From: Sphingobacteriia bacterium
GTDB taxonomy: Bacteria; Bacteroidota; Bacteroidia; Chitinophagales; Chitinophagaceae
NCBI GenBank assembly: GCA_015999745.1
Contig: JAECQP010000004.1
Location: forward strand, 1-64,000
Direction: 5' to 3'
Length of the DNA: 64,000 nucleotides
The translations under genes were made by a program, and so were the position numbers. Positions 17,764 through 26,435 of this stretch are shown here, one piece after another. Position 1 is the stretch's first letter, and the number at the start of each line of letters is the position of its first letter. The notes beneath the pieces are model-generated. The model ran no database searches. It worked only from the letters and a program-made list of their open reading frames with translations, and was not told where the DNA came from.

Positions 17764-19044
17764 TTGAAAAAAAACAAAGCCTGTTTCAACATAACAGGAA
17801 TTCCGGATATTAAAGAACAGATGCTGGCCTGGTTAAACCGGTTTAGCATCTGTTCTTTTCTGGATAACCACCAATACCATTCCACACACCACTCCGTAGA
17901 ATGGCTGGCTGCAGCCGGATCTGTCCGAAGTTTCACCGGTCCGCAGGCACTTACTGAAATAGATCAGTTTTTCAAAACAGAAGCCGACTGGCTTTTTGGC
18001 CATATTGGTTTTGAATTCCCGGAAGAACCGGAGCGGAACCTCACCGGCTTTACACCCATTCATTTTTTTCAACCGCAAACCGTACTTCAGTTATGCGGCA
18101 ATGAATTTTCCATAGAAACCTTTCTGCCTGCTGCAGAAGCGGTCTTTACAGAAATCCGTTCAATTGATTTGACCACGGGCCACAAGGATCCTGAAACAAA
18201 AAAGACACCTCCATTCCGGATTCAATCCCAAATGAGCAGGGAGTCCTATATTGCCACTGTTCAGCAATTATTGAAACATATTCAACGGGGCGACTGTTAT
18301 GAAATCAATTTCTGCCAGCAATTCTTTGCAGCGCAGGCCGCCATAGATCCAATAAAACTGTACAGAGATCTTACCACCCTTTCCCCCAATCCGTTTTCCT
18401 GCTTTTACAAACAACAGGAAGCACACCTGCTTTGCGCCAGCCCGGAAAGATTTTTACAACGCAAATCCGGCCGGCTCATTTCTCAGCCCATTAAAGGCAC
18501 TATCCGGCGAAATACCACCGATGCCACAGAAGACAATTTACTGAAAGAGGCATTGAAACAAAGCAGCAAGGAACAAAGTGAAAATGTAATGGTGGTGGAC
18601 CTTGTAAGAAATGACCTCAGCAAGGTTTGTAAGGATGGTACCGTAACCGTGGAGGAACTGTTTGGCATTTACAGTTTTCCGCAGGTACATCAGATGATTT
18701 CCACGATCAGCGGATTGGTAAAAAATGAAACGCCCTTCAGTGAAATCATCCATGCAACCTTTCCGATGGGCAGCATGACCGGGGCGCCCAAGAAAAGAGT
18801 ACTGGAACTCATCCGGCAATACGAACCGGTTCCCAGGGGCATTTTTTCGGGCGCTGTGGGCTATATCAGCCCTCAACAGGATTTCGACTTCAATGTAGTG
18901 ATCAGAAGTATTCTGTACAATGCTTCCACACAGCACCTCAGCTACCTGGTTGGCAGCGGGATTACCTTCTATTGCAATCCCGAAGCCGAATACGAGGAGT
19001 GCCTCCTGAAAGCACAGGCCATCAACGCCATCCTAGGCCAGTGA
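17764..19044 (+). CDS. pabB: Aminodeoxychorismate synthase component I
   Basis: This 426-residue chorismate-utilising enzyme belongs to the PabB/TrpE family. The motif 'SQPIKGTIRR' carries Lys244 in PIKGT, characteristic of PabB, where TrpE has PIAGT; it is therefore assigned to folate (p-aminobenzoate) rather than tryptophan synthesis. Other hallmarks are 'NVMVVDLVRNDL', 'FPMGSMTGAPKKRV' and 'IFSGAVGYISP'. The conserved N-terminus is read from a TTG at 17764; the first ATG (17821) would cut it. No glutaminase partner (pabA) is adjacent. Its 3' end overlaps the converging engB gene by 12 nt. Confidence 0.9.
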   Translation: MKKNKACFNITGIPDIKEQMLAWLNRFSICSFLDNHQYHSTHHSVEWLAAAGSVRSFTGPQALTEIDQFFKTEADWLFGHIGFEFPEEPERNLTGFTPIHFFQPQTVLQLCGNEFSIETFLPAAEAVFTEIRSIDLTTGHKDPETKKTPPFRIQSQMSRESYIATVQQLLKHIQRGDCYEINFCQQFFAAQAAIDPIKLYRDLTTLSPNPFSCFYKQQEAHLLCASPERFLQRKSGRLISQPIKGTIRRNTTDATEDNLLKEALKQSSKEQSENVMVVDLVRNDLSKVCKDGTVTVEELFGIYSFPQVHQMISTISGLVKNETPFSEIIHATFPMGSMTGAPKKRVLELIRQYEPVPRGIFSGAVGYISPQQDFDFNVVIRSILYNASTQHLSYLVGSGITFYCNPEAEYEECLLKAQAINAILGQ

Positions 19045-19659
19045 TTCGTTTTTCATTTCAATAAAGGAGAGTATTTCGTCCCTGCCCTGCCTCTTTTCGG
19101 CGCTGGTGACAAAATGCTGAGGCAGGAACTGCCAGGTTTCACGCATGGTATCAAAGAAGGCTTTGATGTTGGTGGCAACCACAGCCGGTTTTTCTTTATC
19201 CGTTTTGGTAAAGACCAACGTGAAGGGGATTTCCCAGCCATCTAACTGGCTGATGAATTCCAGGTCTATCTTCTGCGGTTTATGACGGCTGTCTATCAAT
19301 ACAAATACATTCACGAGGTTTTCGCGCTTGCGCAGATAGTTCTCAATCATCTGTTCCCATCTTCTCCTGCTCGACTGGGCTACTTTGGCAAAACCATAGC
19401 CCGGTAAATCCACCAGGTACCATTTTCCAAATCTCTTGCCGCTCCGCACAGTGCTTTCTATTTCAAAATGATTGATCAGCTGGGTTTTCCCCGGGGCCGA
19501 AGAAGTTTTTGCCAGCTTATTGTTCTGACAAAGCATATTGATCAGGGAAGACTTACCCACATTACTTCTGCCAATAAATGCATACTCCGGTTTATCGGGT
19601 TTGGGACATTCCCGGTAGTCTGCATTTGAAATCAGGTATTCCGCTTTTTTGATTTCCAT
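19033..19659 (-). CDS. engB: Ribosome biogenesis GTP-binding protein YsxC/EngB
   Basis: The 208-residue GTPase has all the family motifs: G1 'GRSNVGKSSLIN', G2 region 'SSAPGKTQLINHF', G3 'DLPGYGFA' and G4 'TKTDK'. Members of this family act in large ribosomal subunit assembly and are usually essential. The length is typical. The gene converges with pabB and overlaps its last 12 nt, so neither has room for a separate terminator between them. Confidence 0.96.
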   Translation of the reverse strand: MEIKKAEYLISNADYRECPKPDKPEYAFIGRSNVGKSSLINMLCQNNKLAKTSSAPGKTQLINHFEIESTVRSGKRFGKWYLVDLPGYGFAKVAQSSRRRWEQMIENYLRKRENLVNVFVLIDSRHKPQKIDLEFISQLDGWEIPFTLVFTKTDKEKPAVVATNIKAFFDTMRETWQFLPQHFVTSAEKRQGRDEILSFIEMKNESLA

Positions 19660-19672
19660 CCTGCAAAGTAAA

Positions 19673-19705
19673 CAAAAGCGCCCCAGGAAACAATTCCGGG
19701 GCGCT
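19673..19705 (-). terminator. Terminator after the haem-type TonB receptor gene
   Basis: AGCGCCCC (19677-19684) pairs with GGGGCGCT (19698-19705). The minus-strand tail TTTTGTTT follows. It lies 21 nt after the receptor stop and just before the engB start, separating the two same-strand genes. Confidence 0.75.
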
Positions 19706-19726
19706 CCGTACCTGTATTTCGATAGA

Positions 19727-21937
19727 TTAAAAAGAGGCTCTCAGGGAAACAGACAGGTTTCTGCCCGGTGCGGAAACACCGCTGGCAAAATAGCGGTAAT
19801 TCCGGTCGGTCAGGTTCTCCAGCATTACCTGCAGGGAAAGATGCTGATTAAAGCTGGCGCCTGCACGCAGATTCAGGGTAACCCAGGAAGGCATGCCATC
19901 GGGGGTTGCATACTGCAGATTGTCTTCCCCATTGGGATTATAAGCAGACAATTTTTTCCACCCGTTGAACAGGGCATAACATTCCGCATTCCATTTAGCG
20001 GCCACATGTTTCAGCGAAACACGGCCATATACCGGCGGAACATGATCCAGCGGCACTTTCCCGTTCAGATCATCGTTGAAGGTTCCCTTGGTATAGGTTA
20101 CCACCCCATCAACAGAAGTGCCTTTGGCAAAAGTATAGGCTGCATTTACACTGAATCCGAACAAATTTGCAGTTGCCTTATTCTGCAGGGAATACACGCG
20201 GCTTTTAACCCCACTGTAATAAATACTGTCCTGTCCGTTGAACTGTGCCTTGTCCAGTACCAGCGCGTTCTGAAATCTGGTGTAAAACAGAGACGCACCA
20301 TAAGTAAATGGCTGGCCATACTTGTTCAGGCTCAGTTCTGCATTGTAGGTATATTCCGGCTTGAGGGAGGTATTGGGCACCACCACCATACCGGTCTGGG
20401 AGTCGAATACCTTCGACAGATCATCCACATTGGGAGCCCTGAAACCACTGCTGAGCACAAATGCCACCCGCAGATCCTGCCGGCTTGCATATACAATGCC
20501 CAGGTTGCCTGTAACTGCCTTATTATGCTGCTTAGCCCTTGTAAAAGGAAAATGCGTGAGCGCCGTATCAATAAAACGCGCATCCATCTTCACCAGGCTG
20601 AACCGAAGCCCGTCATTCAGCGTCCAGTGATCATTGATCTTATAGGTATGCTGGGCATAGACCGCATGCGAAGACTGGGTGGTTGGCCCGTCTGCATACC
20701 GGGTGGTAATACGCGATCTTGCACCACTCACAATATTCATCCGTTCTGCTGTGGAACGCACAAAATTGGAATAACTCTCCGCTCCAATATGCAGTTCATT
20801 TTTTCCGCTGTAGTGCTTTGCATCAAAGTTGACCCCAAATACATTCACCCTTTCCCAGCGGGAATCTTTATTGTTGCTCTGAAACCTTCTGCTGATCCGG
20901 CTTTCCTCCAGATCCTGGTAGCTGGCTGTTAACTGAACCGCCTGGAAAAAACCCTCCTGTTCGGTGGCCTTGAACTGGTAAGCGGCCATATTGCGCAGTT
21001 GCGGTCCGTAATACCATTCTGCATACACCGGCACATTGGCTGTTGTTTTTTCCGTTAACCGATCGTAACGGGGTATATCGTTGGTATTGGAGAACTGCAG
21101 ATTGAAGAGATGTTCAACATGGGCGCCTGGCTTGAACAGGAACTTCTGCGTAACATCCACCTGCTTATATCCCGATGGAGTTTGATTATCCGGGTCGGGA
21201 TTGGGCACAACAATATCGGTATTACCCGAACGCTGTACAATGAAATCCTTTTTCCCAAATGACGGATAAGCATCAGGCCTGTTCTTCCCCTGTTTCATGT
21301 CTCCGAATGAGCCATAGGTCACCGAAGTAAAAGAGGCCCATTTTTTACCGCCGATATTCAATTGCAGGTTGCCCCTGTTTTCGCTGATGGCGCTGGAATA
21401 ACGAAGCGTACTGCTACCACTCAGCATTGTTTTCCCGTTATCGGAAAGCACCGGATTTTTCGTGTACATGTTCACCACCCCACCCAATGCATCGCTGCCG
21501 TAAATGGTGGAGGAAGGACCATACAATACTTCTACCCGATCCAATACCATATTGTCGATCGAAATAATATTCTGCAGATGCCCTGCCCGGTAGATGGCAT
21601 TGTTCATTCTTACACCGTCTACCATCATCAGGATGCGGCTGGCTTCAAAGCCCCTGATCACAGGGCTTCCGCCGCCCTGCTGGCTTTTCTGAACAAATAA
21701 TTTACCCGAATTAATCAGCACATCGGCTGTATTGGTCTGGTAGTTCAGTTGCTCCCTGGCTTTGAGTACATCCACCGTTTGTGCTACTCTTTTAAATTTC
21801 TCCGCAAACTTATTGGCGTAAACCACCACCTCATTAAGTGAACCTGGTTTAGCCAGCATGGTATCCCGGGCTTTCTGCGCTTGTGCCTGATTCAGGCATG
21901 CCAACAGAAGAACCCCTGAAAAAAAACGCTTTTTCAT
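19727..21937 (-). CDS. TonB-dependent receptor, haem/haemoglobin-receptor type
   Basis: The 736-residue outer-membrane receptor has a signal peptide (MKKRFFSGVLLLACLNQAQAQ) and no carboxypeptidase-like extension. The plug includes 'LFVQKSQQGGGSPVIRGFEA' and 'ILMMVDGVRMNNAIYR', the form seen in HmuR/HemR-type haem, haemoglobin or siderophore receptors. The barrel ends with 'GRNLSVSLRASF'. The neighbouring upstream gene pair includes a haem-binding c-type-like protein, which supports a haem-related substrate; this is inference, not proof. An 18-bp palindrome lies in its upstream gap (21978-21995), and a terminator follows. Confidence 0.88.
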   Translation of the reverse strand: MKKRFFSGVLLLACLNQAQAQKARDTMLAKPGSLNEVVVYANKFAEKFKRVAQTVDVLKAREQLNYQTNTADVLINSGKLFVQKSQQGGGSPVIRGFEASRILMMVDGVRMNNAIYRAGHLQNIISIDNMVLDRVEVLYGPSSTIYGSDALGGVVNMYTKNPVLSDNGKTMLSGSSTLRYSSAISENRGNLQLNIGGKKWASFTSVTYGSFGDMKQGKNRPDAYPSFGKKDFIVQRSGNTDIVVPNPDPDNQTPSGYKQVDVTQKFLFKPGAHVEHLFNLQFSNTNDIPRYDRLTEKTTANVPVYAEWYYGPQLRNMAAYQFKATEQEGFFQAVQLTASYQDLEESRISRRFQSNNKDSRWERVNVFGVNFDAKHYSGKNELHIGAESYSNFVRSTAERMNIVSGARSRITTRYADGPTTQSSHAVYAQHTYKINDHWTLNDGLRFSLVKMDARFIDTALTHFPFTRAKQHNKAVTGNLGIVYASRQDLRVAFVLSSGFRAPNVDDLSKVFDSQTGMVVVPNTSLKPEYTYNAELSLNKYGQPFTYGASLFYTRFQNALVLDKAQFNGQDSIYYSGVKSRVYSLQNKATANLFGFSVNAAYTFAKGTSVDGVVTYTKGTFNDDLNGKVPLDHVPPVYGRVSLKHVAAKWNAECYALFNGWKKLSAYNPNGEDNLQYATPDGMPSWVTLNLRAGASFNQHLSLQVMLENLTDRNYRYFASGVSAPGRNLSVSLRASF

Positions 21938-21977
21938 TTCTCTTATTTAGTATCCCGCAGGCATATGGCAATAGCCA

Positions 21978-21995
21978 AACTGCCAACGGGCAGTT
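21978..21995. promoter_or_regulatory. 18-bp perfect palindrome upstream of the haem-type receptor
   Basis: AACTGCC-AACG-GGCAGTT forms two perfect 7-bp arms, 41 nt before the receptor ATG and 42 nt after the stop of the 170-aa gene. No U tract follows, so an operator or an mRNA hairpin is more likely than a terminator. It does not resemble a classical Fur box. Confidence 0.35.
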
Positions 21996-22036
21996 AGTTC
22001 AAAAATTCAATTACCGTAAGTAAACAATTGTAGGAA

Positions 22037-22549
22037 TTAAAGAAAGCGCAGTACCTGCGGTGGAGGGGTAATCACTTCTTCCTTAAAGGATGTTACTGCA
22101 AAACCGTATGCGGTATTAAAATGGGAAGCTATTTCGGAGCTTACCGGAATTTCGGGTTTGAAAGAATCCGTAACAACGGCCTGAATAGCTGCTATCGTGG
22201 AAAGGATAGCCTTGTGCACCCCTTTCATTTTCAGGTGCATTTCCAGCTCCTTGTTGAGCTGGGTTTCTCTTTCATCAAACACACCGGTTAGTTCCACCAT
22301 TCCATCCGGTAGCCGGGTGATCGACTGCACATCGAACATTTCACCTTCTATTGCCAGTTCCCGGCCCTCTTCCACCCAGTTGATGTCTTTTTCGGCCAGC
22401 AGCACTTTACGCAAACTGGCTGTTTCCATCTGCACCCTGATTTGCCTGCGGTTGATGGTACGGCCCACCTCCAGGCAAAACAGCACTAACAATGGAATCA
22501 GTGGTATGGCCAACAGGCCGGCTGCTGATATTTTTTTGAACTTATACAA
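22037..22549 (-). CDS. Membrane-anchored protein of unknown function
   Basis: The 170-residue protein has one N-terminal hydrophobic helix ('AAGLLAIPLIPLLVLFCLEV', about residues 9-28), with the rest predicted to be periplasmic. The middle part ('LAIEGEMFDVQSITRLPDGM') looks like a small beta domain followed by a helix. No known family was recognised. The frame starts at TTG 22549, 3 nt after the stop of the haem-binding protein gene, which suggests translational coupling. It lies directly before the haem-type TonB receptor. Confidence 0.72.
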   Translation of the reverse strand: MYKFKKISAAGLLAIPLIPLLVLFCLEVGRTINRRQIRVQMETASLRKVLLAEKDINWVEEGRELAIEGEMFDVQSITRLPDGMVELTGVFDERETQLNKELEMHLKMKGVHKAILSTIAAIQAVVTDSFKPEIPVSSEIASHFNTAYGFAVTSFKEEVITPPPQVLRFL

Positions 22550-22552
22550 TCA

Positions 22553-23047
22553 TTATGACTTTTTCCTGATCACCAGGCTGTCTGCAGGATACCGGGCTTT
22601 GATGGTATCCCTCACCGTATTGCACCAGTTGAACAAAGCTTCTTTTTCTTCAGCGCTGAGTTTGGCGTTGCCATGGATCATGGTATAGGATTCCAATGGC
22701 ATTTCGCCCTCTTTCACTTCATCCATGCATTCCTCCAGTTTTTTGTACTGTTTGGCAATGCGATAGCCGGCAAATTCATTGAAGTTCAGGTGCCGTTTAC
22801 CATCATTCACATGATCGTTGATCCATAAGGTAAGCGGCTGAACAGCAGCATACCAGGGGTAAACGGTGCTGTTGCTGTGGCAATCATTACAGGCCTTGGT
22901 AAGGATTTGCTGTACATTGTCCGGCACCGCATACACGGTGGAAATATCTTTATCCTTATTCCCTGATTCGTTCTTTGCAGGCCGGTAAAACTGTGCAATA
23001 ATGAACAGAACCAATACCACTAAACCAATTTTTTTAATCATTGACAT
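22553..23047 (-). CDS. Haem-binding domain protein (c-type CxxCH motif)
   Basis: The 164-residue protein has an N-terminal membrane anchor ('MIKKIGLVVLVLFIIAQF') and a CxxCH haem-attachment motif in 'ACNDCHSNSTVYPWY', matching the Haem_bd family, which often appears in Bacteroidota. The domain ends 'KEALFNWCNTVRD'. It is predicted to sit in the periplasm with a covalently bound haem, as an electron carrier or haem sensor. It is the first gene of a three-gene set with the 170-aa protein and the TonB receptor. The start is taken at ATG 23047; ATG 23041 is an alternative. Confidence 0.85.
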   Translation of the reverse strand: MSMIKKIGLVVLVLFIIAQFYRPAKNESGNKDKDISTVYAVPDNVQQILTKACNDCHSNSTVYPWYAAVQPLTLWINDHVNDGKRHLNFNEFAGYRIAKQYKKLEECMDEVKEGEMPLESYTMIHGNAKLSAEEKEALFNWCNTVRDTIKARYPADSLVIRKKS

Positions 23048-23056
23048 AATGAACAA

Positions 23057-24583
23057 TTATGGGTTAACTAAAATATTCCCTGTCATTTCCGGCGGAATGG
23101 GTAGCCCCATCATAGTCAGAATGGAAGGTGCAATGTCTCCCAATTTACCGCTATTTACTTTTCCTTTCCAGTTTTGATCAATAATAAATAATGGAACCGG
23201 GTTCAGTGTATGGGCCGTATTTGGAGAGCAGTCCTCATTAATCATATAATCGGCATTTCCATGGTCGGCAGTCAGGAAAATGGTATACCCGTGCGGCAGG
23301 GCTGCTGATACGATCTGGCGAACACAATCATCCACTGTTTCCACTGCCTTTACCGCCGCGGAAAATATACCGGTATGCCCCACCATATCGGCATTGGCAA
23401 AGTTGAGGCAAATGAAATCAGCCGATTCCGCAATGATTTCCGGCAATAAAAGCGCGGTAATTTCCCTGGCGCTCATCTCCGGTTGCAGATCGTAAGTGGC
23501 TACTTTGGGAGAAGGCACCATGATCCTGCTCTCTCCGGGAAATGGTTCCTCTCTTCCTCCGCTGAAGAAGAAAGACACATGCGGATACTTTTCTGTTTCT
23601 GCAATTCGGATTTGCTTTTTGCCCTGTTTAGCCAGTACCTCACCCAGTGTATTGTTCAGGTTATCATTTTCAAATATGACCGACACATGGCTGAATTTCT
23701 GGTCGTAGAGGGTCATGGTAGTATAATGCAGGTCCAGCTCTTTCATGCCAAACTCCGGAAAATCTTTTTGCGTAAGCACCTCTGTGATCTCCCTGCAACG
23801 GTCTGTACGGAAGTTGAAACAGATGGCCACATCTCCGTCTTCAATAACGGCTACCGGCGCACCCGCATCGTCTACAATCACCGTTGGCAGAATGAACTCG
23901 TCCGTTTTACCGGCCCCGTAAGAAGCTTCAATGGCCGCCTGTGCAGAAGTGGCGGTATTCCCTGTTGCATGCACCATACAGTCATAGGCCAGCTTTACCC
24001 GTTCCCAACGCTTATCGCGATCCATGGCATAATACCGGCCGCTTACAGAAGCGATCCTGCCGGTGGTTTGCTTCAGGTGGGCCTCTACCGCCGCTACATA
24101 ACCCAGCCCGCTTTTAGGATCCGTATCCCTTCCATCGGTAAAAGCATGTACAAATACGTCTGTCAACCCCTCCTGCTTACACACGGTGCAGATAGCATTG
24201 AGGTGGCTGGTATGGGAATGCACCCCTCCATCACTTACCAGGCCCAGCAAATGCAGTTTTTTATGGTGTTTCTTTGCAAAGCGGATTGCATCCAGCAACT
24301 TTTCGTTCTTTGCAAATTCTCCGGATTTAACAGCAACATTAATGCGCTGCAACTCCTGGTAAACAATACGGCCCGCCCCCAGGTTCAGGTGGCCTACTTC
24401 ACTGTTACCCATTTGACCTTCCGGAAGACCCACGTCTTCTCCGCAGGTAATCAGGGTAGCATTGGGATAGGTTCCATATAATGAACTTACAAAAGGTACA
24501 TTGGCGTTCTGAATGGCATCGGCAGTTTTCACTTTCCCCAGGCCCCATCCATCCATGATAATTAAGATTACTTTTTTGCTCAT
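23057..24583 (-). CDS. gpmI: 2,3-bisphosphoglycerate-independent phosphoglycerate mutase
   Basis: This glycolytic enzyme interconverts 3- and 2-phosphoglycerate through a phosphoserine, with two metal ions. The 508-residue protein starts at ATG 24583 ('MSKKVILIIMDGWG'), since the frame upstream does not fit the family. Ser61 in 'QMGNSEVGHLNLGAGR' is the catalytic serine, and Asp11 and the C-terminal 'FLTADHGNADYM' are metal ligands. Enolase, which uses its product, is encoded 36 kb away in this window. It ends 9 nt before the haem-binding protein start, so co-transcription is possible. Confidence 0.97.
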   Translation of the reverse strand: MSKKVILIIMDGWGLGKVKTADAIQNANVPFVSSLYGTYPNATLITCGEDVGLPEGQMGNSEVGHLNLGAGRIVYQELQRINVAVKSGEFAKNEKLLDAIRFAKKHHKKLHLLGLVSDGGVHSHTSHLNAICTVCKQEGLTDVFVHAFTDGRDTDPKSGLGYVAAVEAHLKQTTGRIASVSGRYYAMDRDKRWERVKLAYDCMVHATGNTATSAQAAIEASYGAGKTDEFILPTVIVDDAGAPVAVIEDGDVAICFNFRTDRCREITEVLTQKDFPEFGMKELDLHYTTMTLYDQKFSHVSVIFENDNLNNTLGEVLAKQGKKQIRIAETEKYPHVSFFFSGGREEPFPGESRIMVPSPKVATYDLQPEMSAREITALLLPEIIAESADFICLNFANADMVGHTGIFSAAVKAVETVDDCVRQIVSAALPHGYTIFLTADHGNADYMINEDCSPNTAHTLNPVPLFIIDQNWKGKVNSGKLGDIAPSILTMMGLPIPPEMTGNILVNP

Positions 24584-24694
24584 ACGATATACTATACTGT
24601 TAAAATTTAAGGTTTTGAGCGTACTTTTATACGTCACCCTGTTTTATCCAAATTTGGCATGTTTTTCGCAAGATTTCAAACGAAAACTCTTTTT

Positions 24695-25075
24695 ATGCAA
24701 AGAATCTTTTTATCACTGCTGTTTTTAGGGCTGAGCCTGTCTGTTTTGGCGCAGTCCGAAACCGATGCTATTGTTCAATCCTTTAAAACAGCCGATGTAA
24801 ACAATATAGCCCGTCATTTTGAGGATTTTGTGGATCTGAAGCTGCTGGATAAGGATGAAGTAAAAAATATGAGCAAAAATCAGGCTGAAATAGCCCTGAA
24901 ATCTTTTTATTCCGAAAATGGCATCAGGGGATTCGATAAAGTGTCTGATGGCGGTAAGGGTACGCTTGCCTACCTGGTAGGAAAACTAACAGGCGGAAGC
25001 AAACCCTATAATATCACCATCCAGATGAAGCAGAAATCCGGAAAACTCCAAATTATAACCATACGCATCAGTTGA
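24695..25075 (+). CDS. DUF4783-family secreted protein
   Basis: The 126-residue protein has a signal peptide (MQRIFLSLLFLGLSLSVLAQ) and a compact NTF2-like domain ('IVQSFKTADVNNIARHFEDF', 'NQAEIALKSFYSENG') that matches the DUF4783 family of Bacteroidota. The function is unknown. The start is the ATG at 24695, not the in-frame codon at 24659, because the signal peptide begins there. Its stop TGA overlaps the nadC ATG (TGATG), so the two are translationally coupled; this coupling is the only hint of a role. Confidence 0.85.
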   Translation: MQRIFLSLLFLGLSLSVLAQSETDAIVQSFKTADVNNIARHFEDFVDLKLLDKDEVKNMSKNQAEIALKSFYSENGIRGFDKVSDGGKGTLAYLVGKLTGGSKPYNITIQMKQKSGKLQIITIRIS

Positions 25076-25932
25076 TGAATTTTGACGAATCACTACACCT
25101 GCTCGTAACACAGGCTATTCAGGAAGATGTTGGGGAAGGCGATCATTCCACCCTCAGTTGTATACCACCCGGTCAACAGGGCAAGGCCATCCTTAAAATT
25201 AAGGAGGCCGGTGTATTGGCCGGTGTTGCCGTAGCCGAAAAAATCTTTCAGCAACTGGAGCCTGGTTGCAGGTTCAAAGCCTTTAAGCAGGACGGAGACC
25301 CTATGCTTCCGGGAGAGATCGCCTTTGAGATCGAAGCAACCGTGCATACCATCCTGAAAGGGGAACGGCTGGTACTGAACTGCATGCAACGCATGTGCGG
25401 CATTGCCACCACCACCCGTACCTATACCAGTAAACTGAAGGGCTATCATACCCGTTTGCTCGATACCCGGAAAACCACCCCCAATTTCAGGCTGCTGGAA
25501 AAAGAAGCCGTGAGGATCGGCGGGGGAATCAACCATCGCTTTGGGCTTTATGATATGATCATGCTCAAAGACAACCATATCGACTACTGTGGCGGAATTG
25601 ATAAAGCCATACAGAAAGCCTATGCCTACACCCTTTCCCTGCCCCATCCTCTTCCAATAGAAGTGGAAACCCGTACCACCAGGGATGTACAGATCGTATG
25701 TGCAACCGGCAAAGGCAAGGTATTCCGGATCATGCTCGACAATTTTACACCCGACCAGATCAGGGAAGCCCTGGAGATCATTGGCGGCGCTTTTGAAACG
25801 GAAGCGAGTGGTGGCATCAACCTGGATACCATCGAAGCTTACGCCGCAACAGGCGTTGACTTTGTAAGTGTGGGCGGTTTGATTCACCAGTCCAGAAGCC
25901 TGGACCTCAGCCTTAAAGCTGCGCTAACTTAA
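25075..25932 (+). CDS. nadC: Nicotinate-nucleotide pyrophosphorylase (carboxylating)
   Basis: The 285-residue quinolinate phosphoribosyltransferase makes nicotinate mononucleotide from quinolinate and PRPP in de novo NAD synthesis. Motifs include 'NCMQRMCGIATTTR', 'DTRKTTPNFRLLEK', 'MLKDNHIDYCGG' and 'EASGGINLDTIEAYA'. The start is the ATG at 25075, which shares a base with the preceding TGA. nadE, the last step of the pathway, also lies in this window (34404). nadA and nadB were not seen. Confidence 0.97.
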   Translation: MNFDESLHLLVTQAIQEDVGEGDHSTLSCIPPGQQGKAILKIKEAGVLAGVAVAEKIFQQLEPGCRFKAFKQDGDPMLPGEIAFEIEATVHTILKGERLVLNCMQRMCGIATTTRTYTSKLKGYHTRLLDTRKTTPNFRLLEKEAVRIGGGINHRFGLYDMIMLKDNHIDYCGGIDKAIQKAYAYTLSLPHPLPIEVETRTTRDVQIVCATGKGKVFRIMLDNFTPDQIREALEIIGGAFETEASGGINLDTIEAYAATGVDFVSVGGLIHQSRSLDLSLKAALT

Positions 25933-25988
25933 CCCCGGCGGGCTTTTCCCGCAATCATTAATTCCCTTACTTTGCCAAAAGCTGGTGT

Positions 25989-26333
25989 ATGAGCAAAAAG
26001 AATAAAGCAGATCAACTGGGCTTTGTATACAGTACCAATCCGGATTTTCAGTTCAATCCGGCCAACGACGAAGTGGTGGAAACCCTTGCCCCGGCTGAAC
26101 AGAAGCTGGTAATTCAACTCGATAATAAACACAGGGGAGGTAAAACCGTTACCCTTATCTCAGGATTTCAGGGACAGGAGGCCGACCTGGAATCTCTCGC
26201 CAAAAGCCTTCGGAATTTCTGCGGAACCGGGGGTAGCGCCAAAGACGGAGCTGCCATTGTACAGGGAGACCAGCGGGAAAAAGTGATGCAGTGGTTGTTG
26301 AAAAATGGATATACAAAATCCAGGAAAAAATAA
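25989..26333 (+). CDS. SUI1/eIF1-like translation factor (YciH family)
   Basis: The 114-residue protein has a short polar N-terminus and a C-terminal SUI1 domain: 'RGGKTVTLISGFQGQ' followed by 'LAKSLRNFCGTGGSAKDG' and 'QREKVMQWLLKNGY'. Bacterial members are homologous to eukaryotic eIF1 and are linked to start-codon fidelity; the exact role in Bacteroidota is not settled. It follows nadC by 56 nt and precedes the lysine-rich repeat protein. Confidence 0.92.
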   Translation: MSKKNKADQLGFVYSTNPDFQFNPANDEVVETLAPAEQKLVIQLDNKHRGGKTVTLISGFQGQEADLESLAKSLRNFCGTGGSAKDGAAIVQGDQREKVMQWLLKNGYTKSRKK

Positions 26334-26435
26334 GCCCGGCGGTTTTGTCAAAAAACGGATTTTAAACTTTCTTTATTAAAAGAAATATTCTAACTTACTT
26401 TTTTTCTCAACTTTAACCCACAAACTAATACCATC

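Noticed and set aside
25936..25955. Short GCGGG/CCCGC hairpin after nadC as a terminator
   Set aside because: The stem is only 5 bp and no U tract follows.
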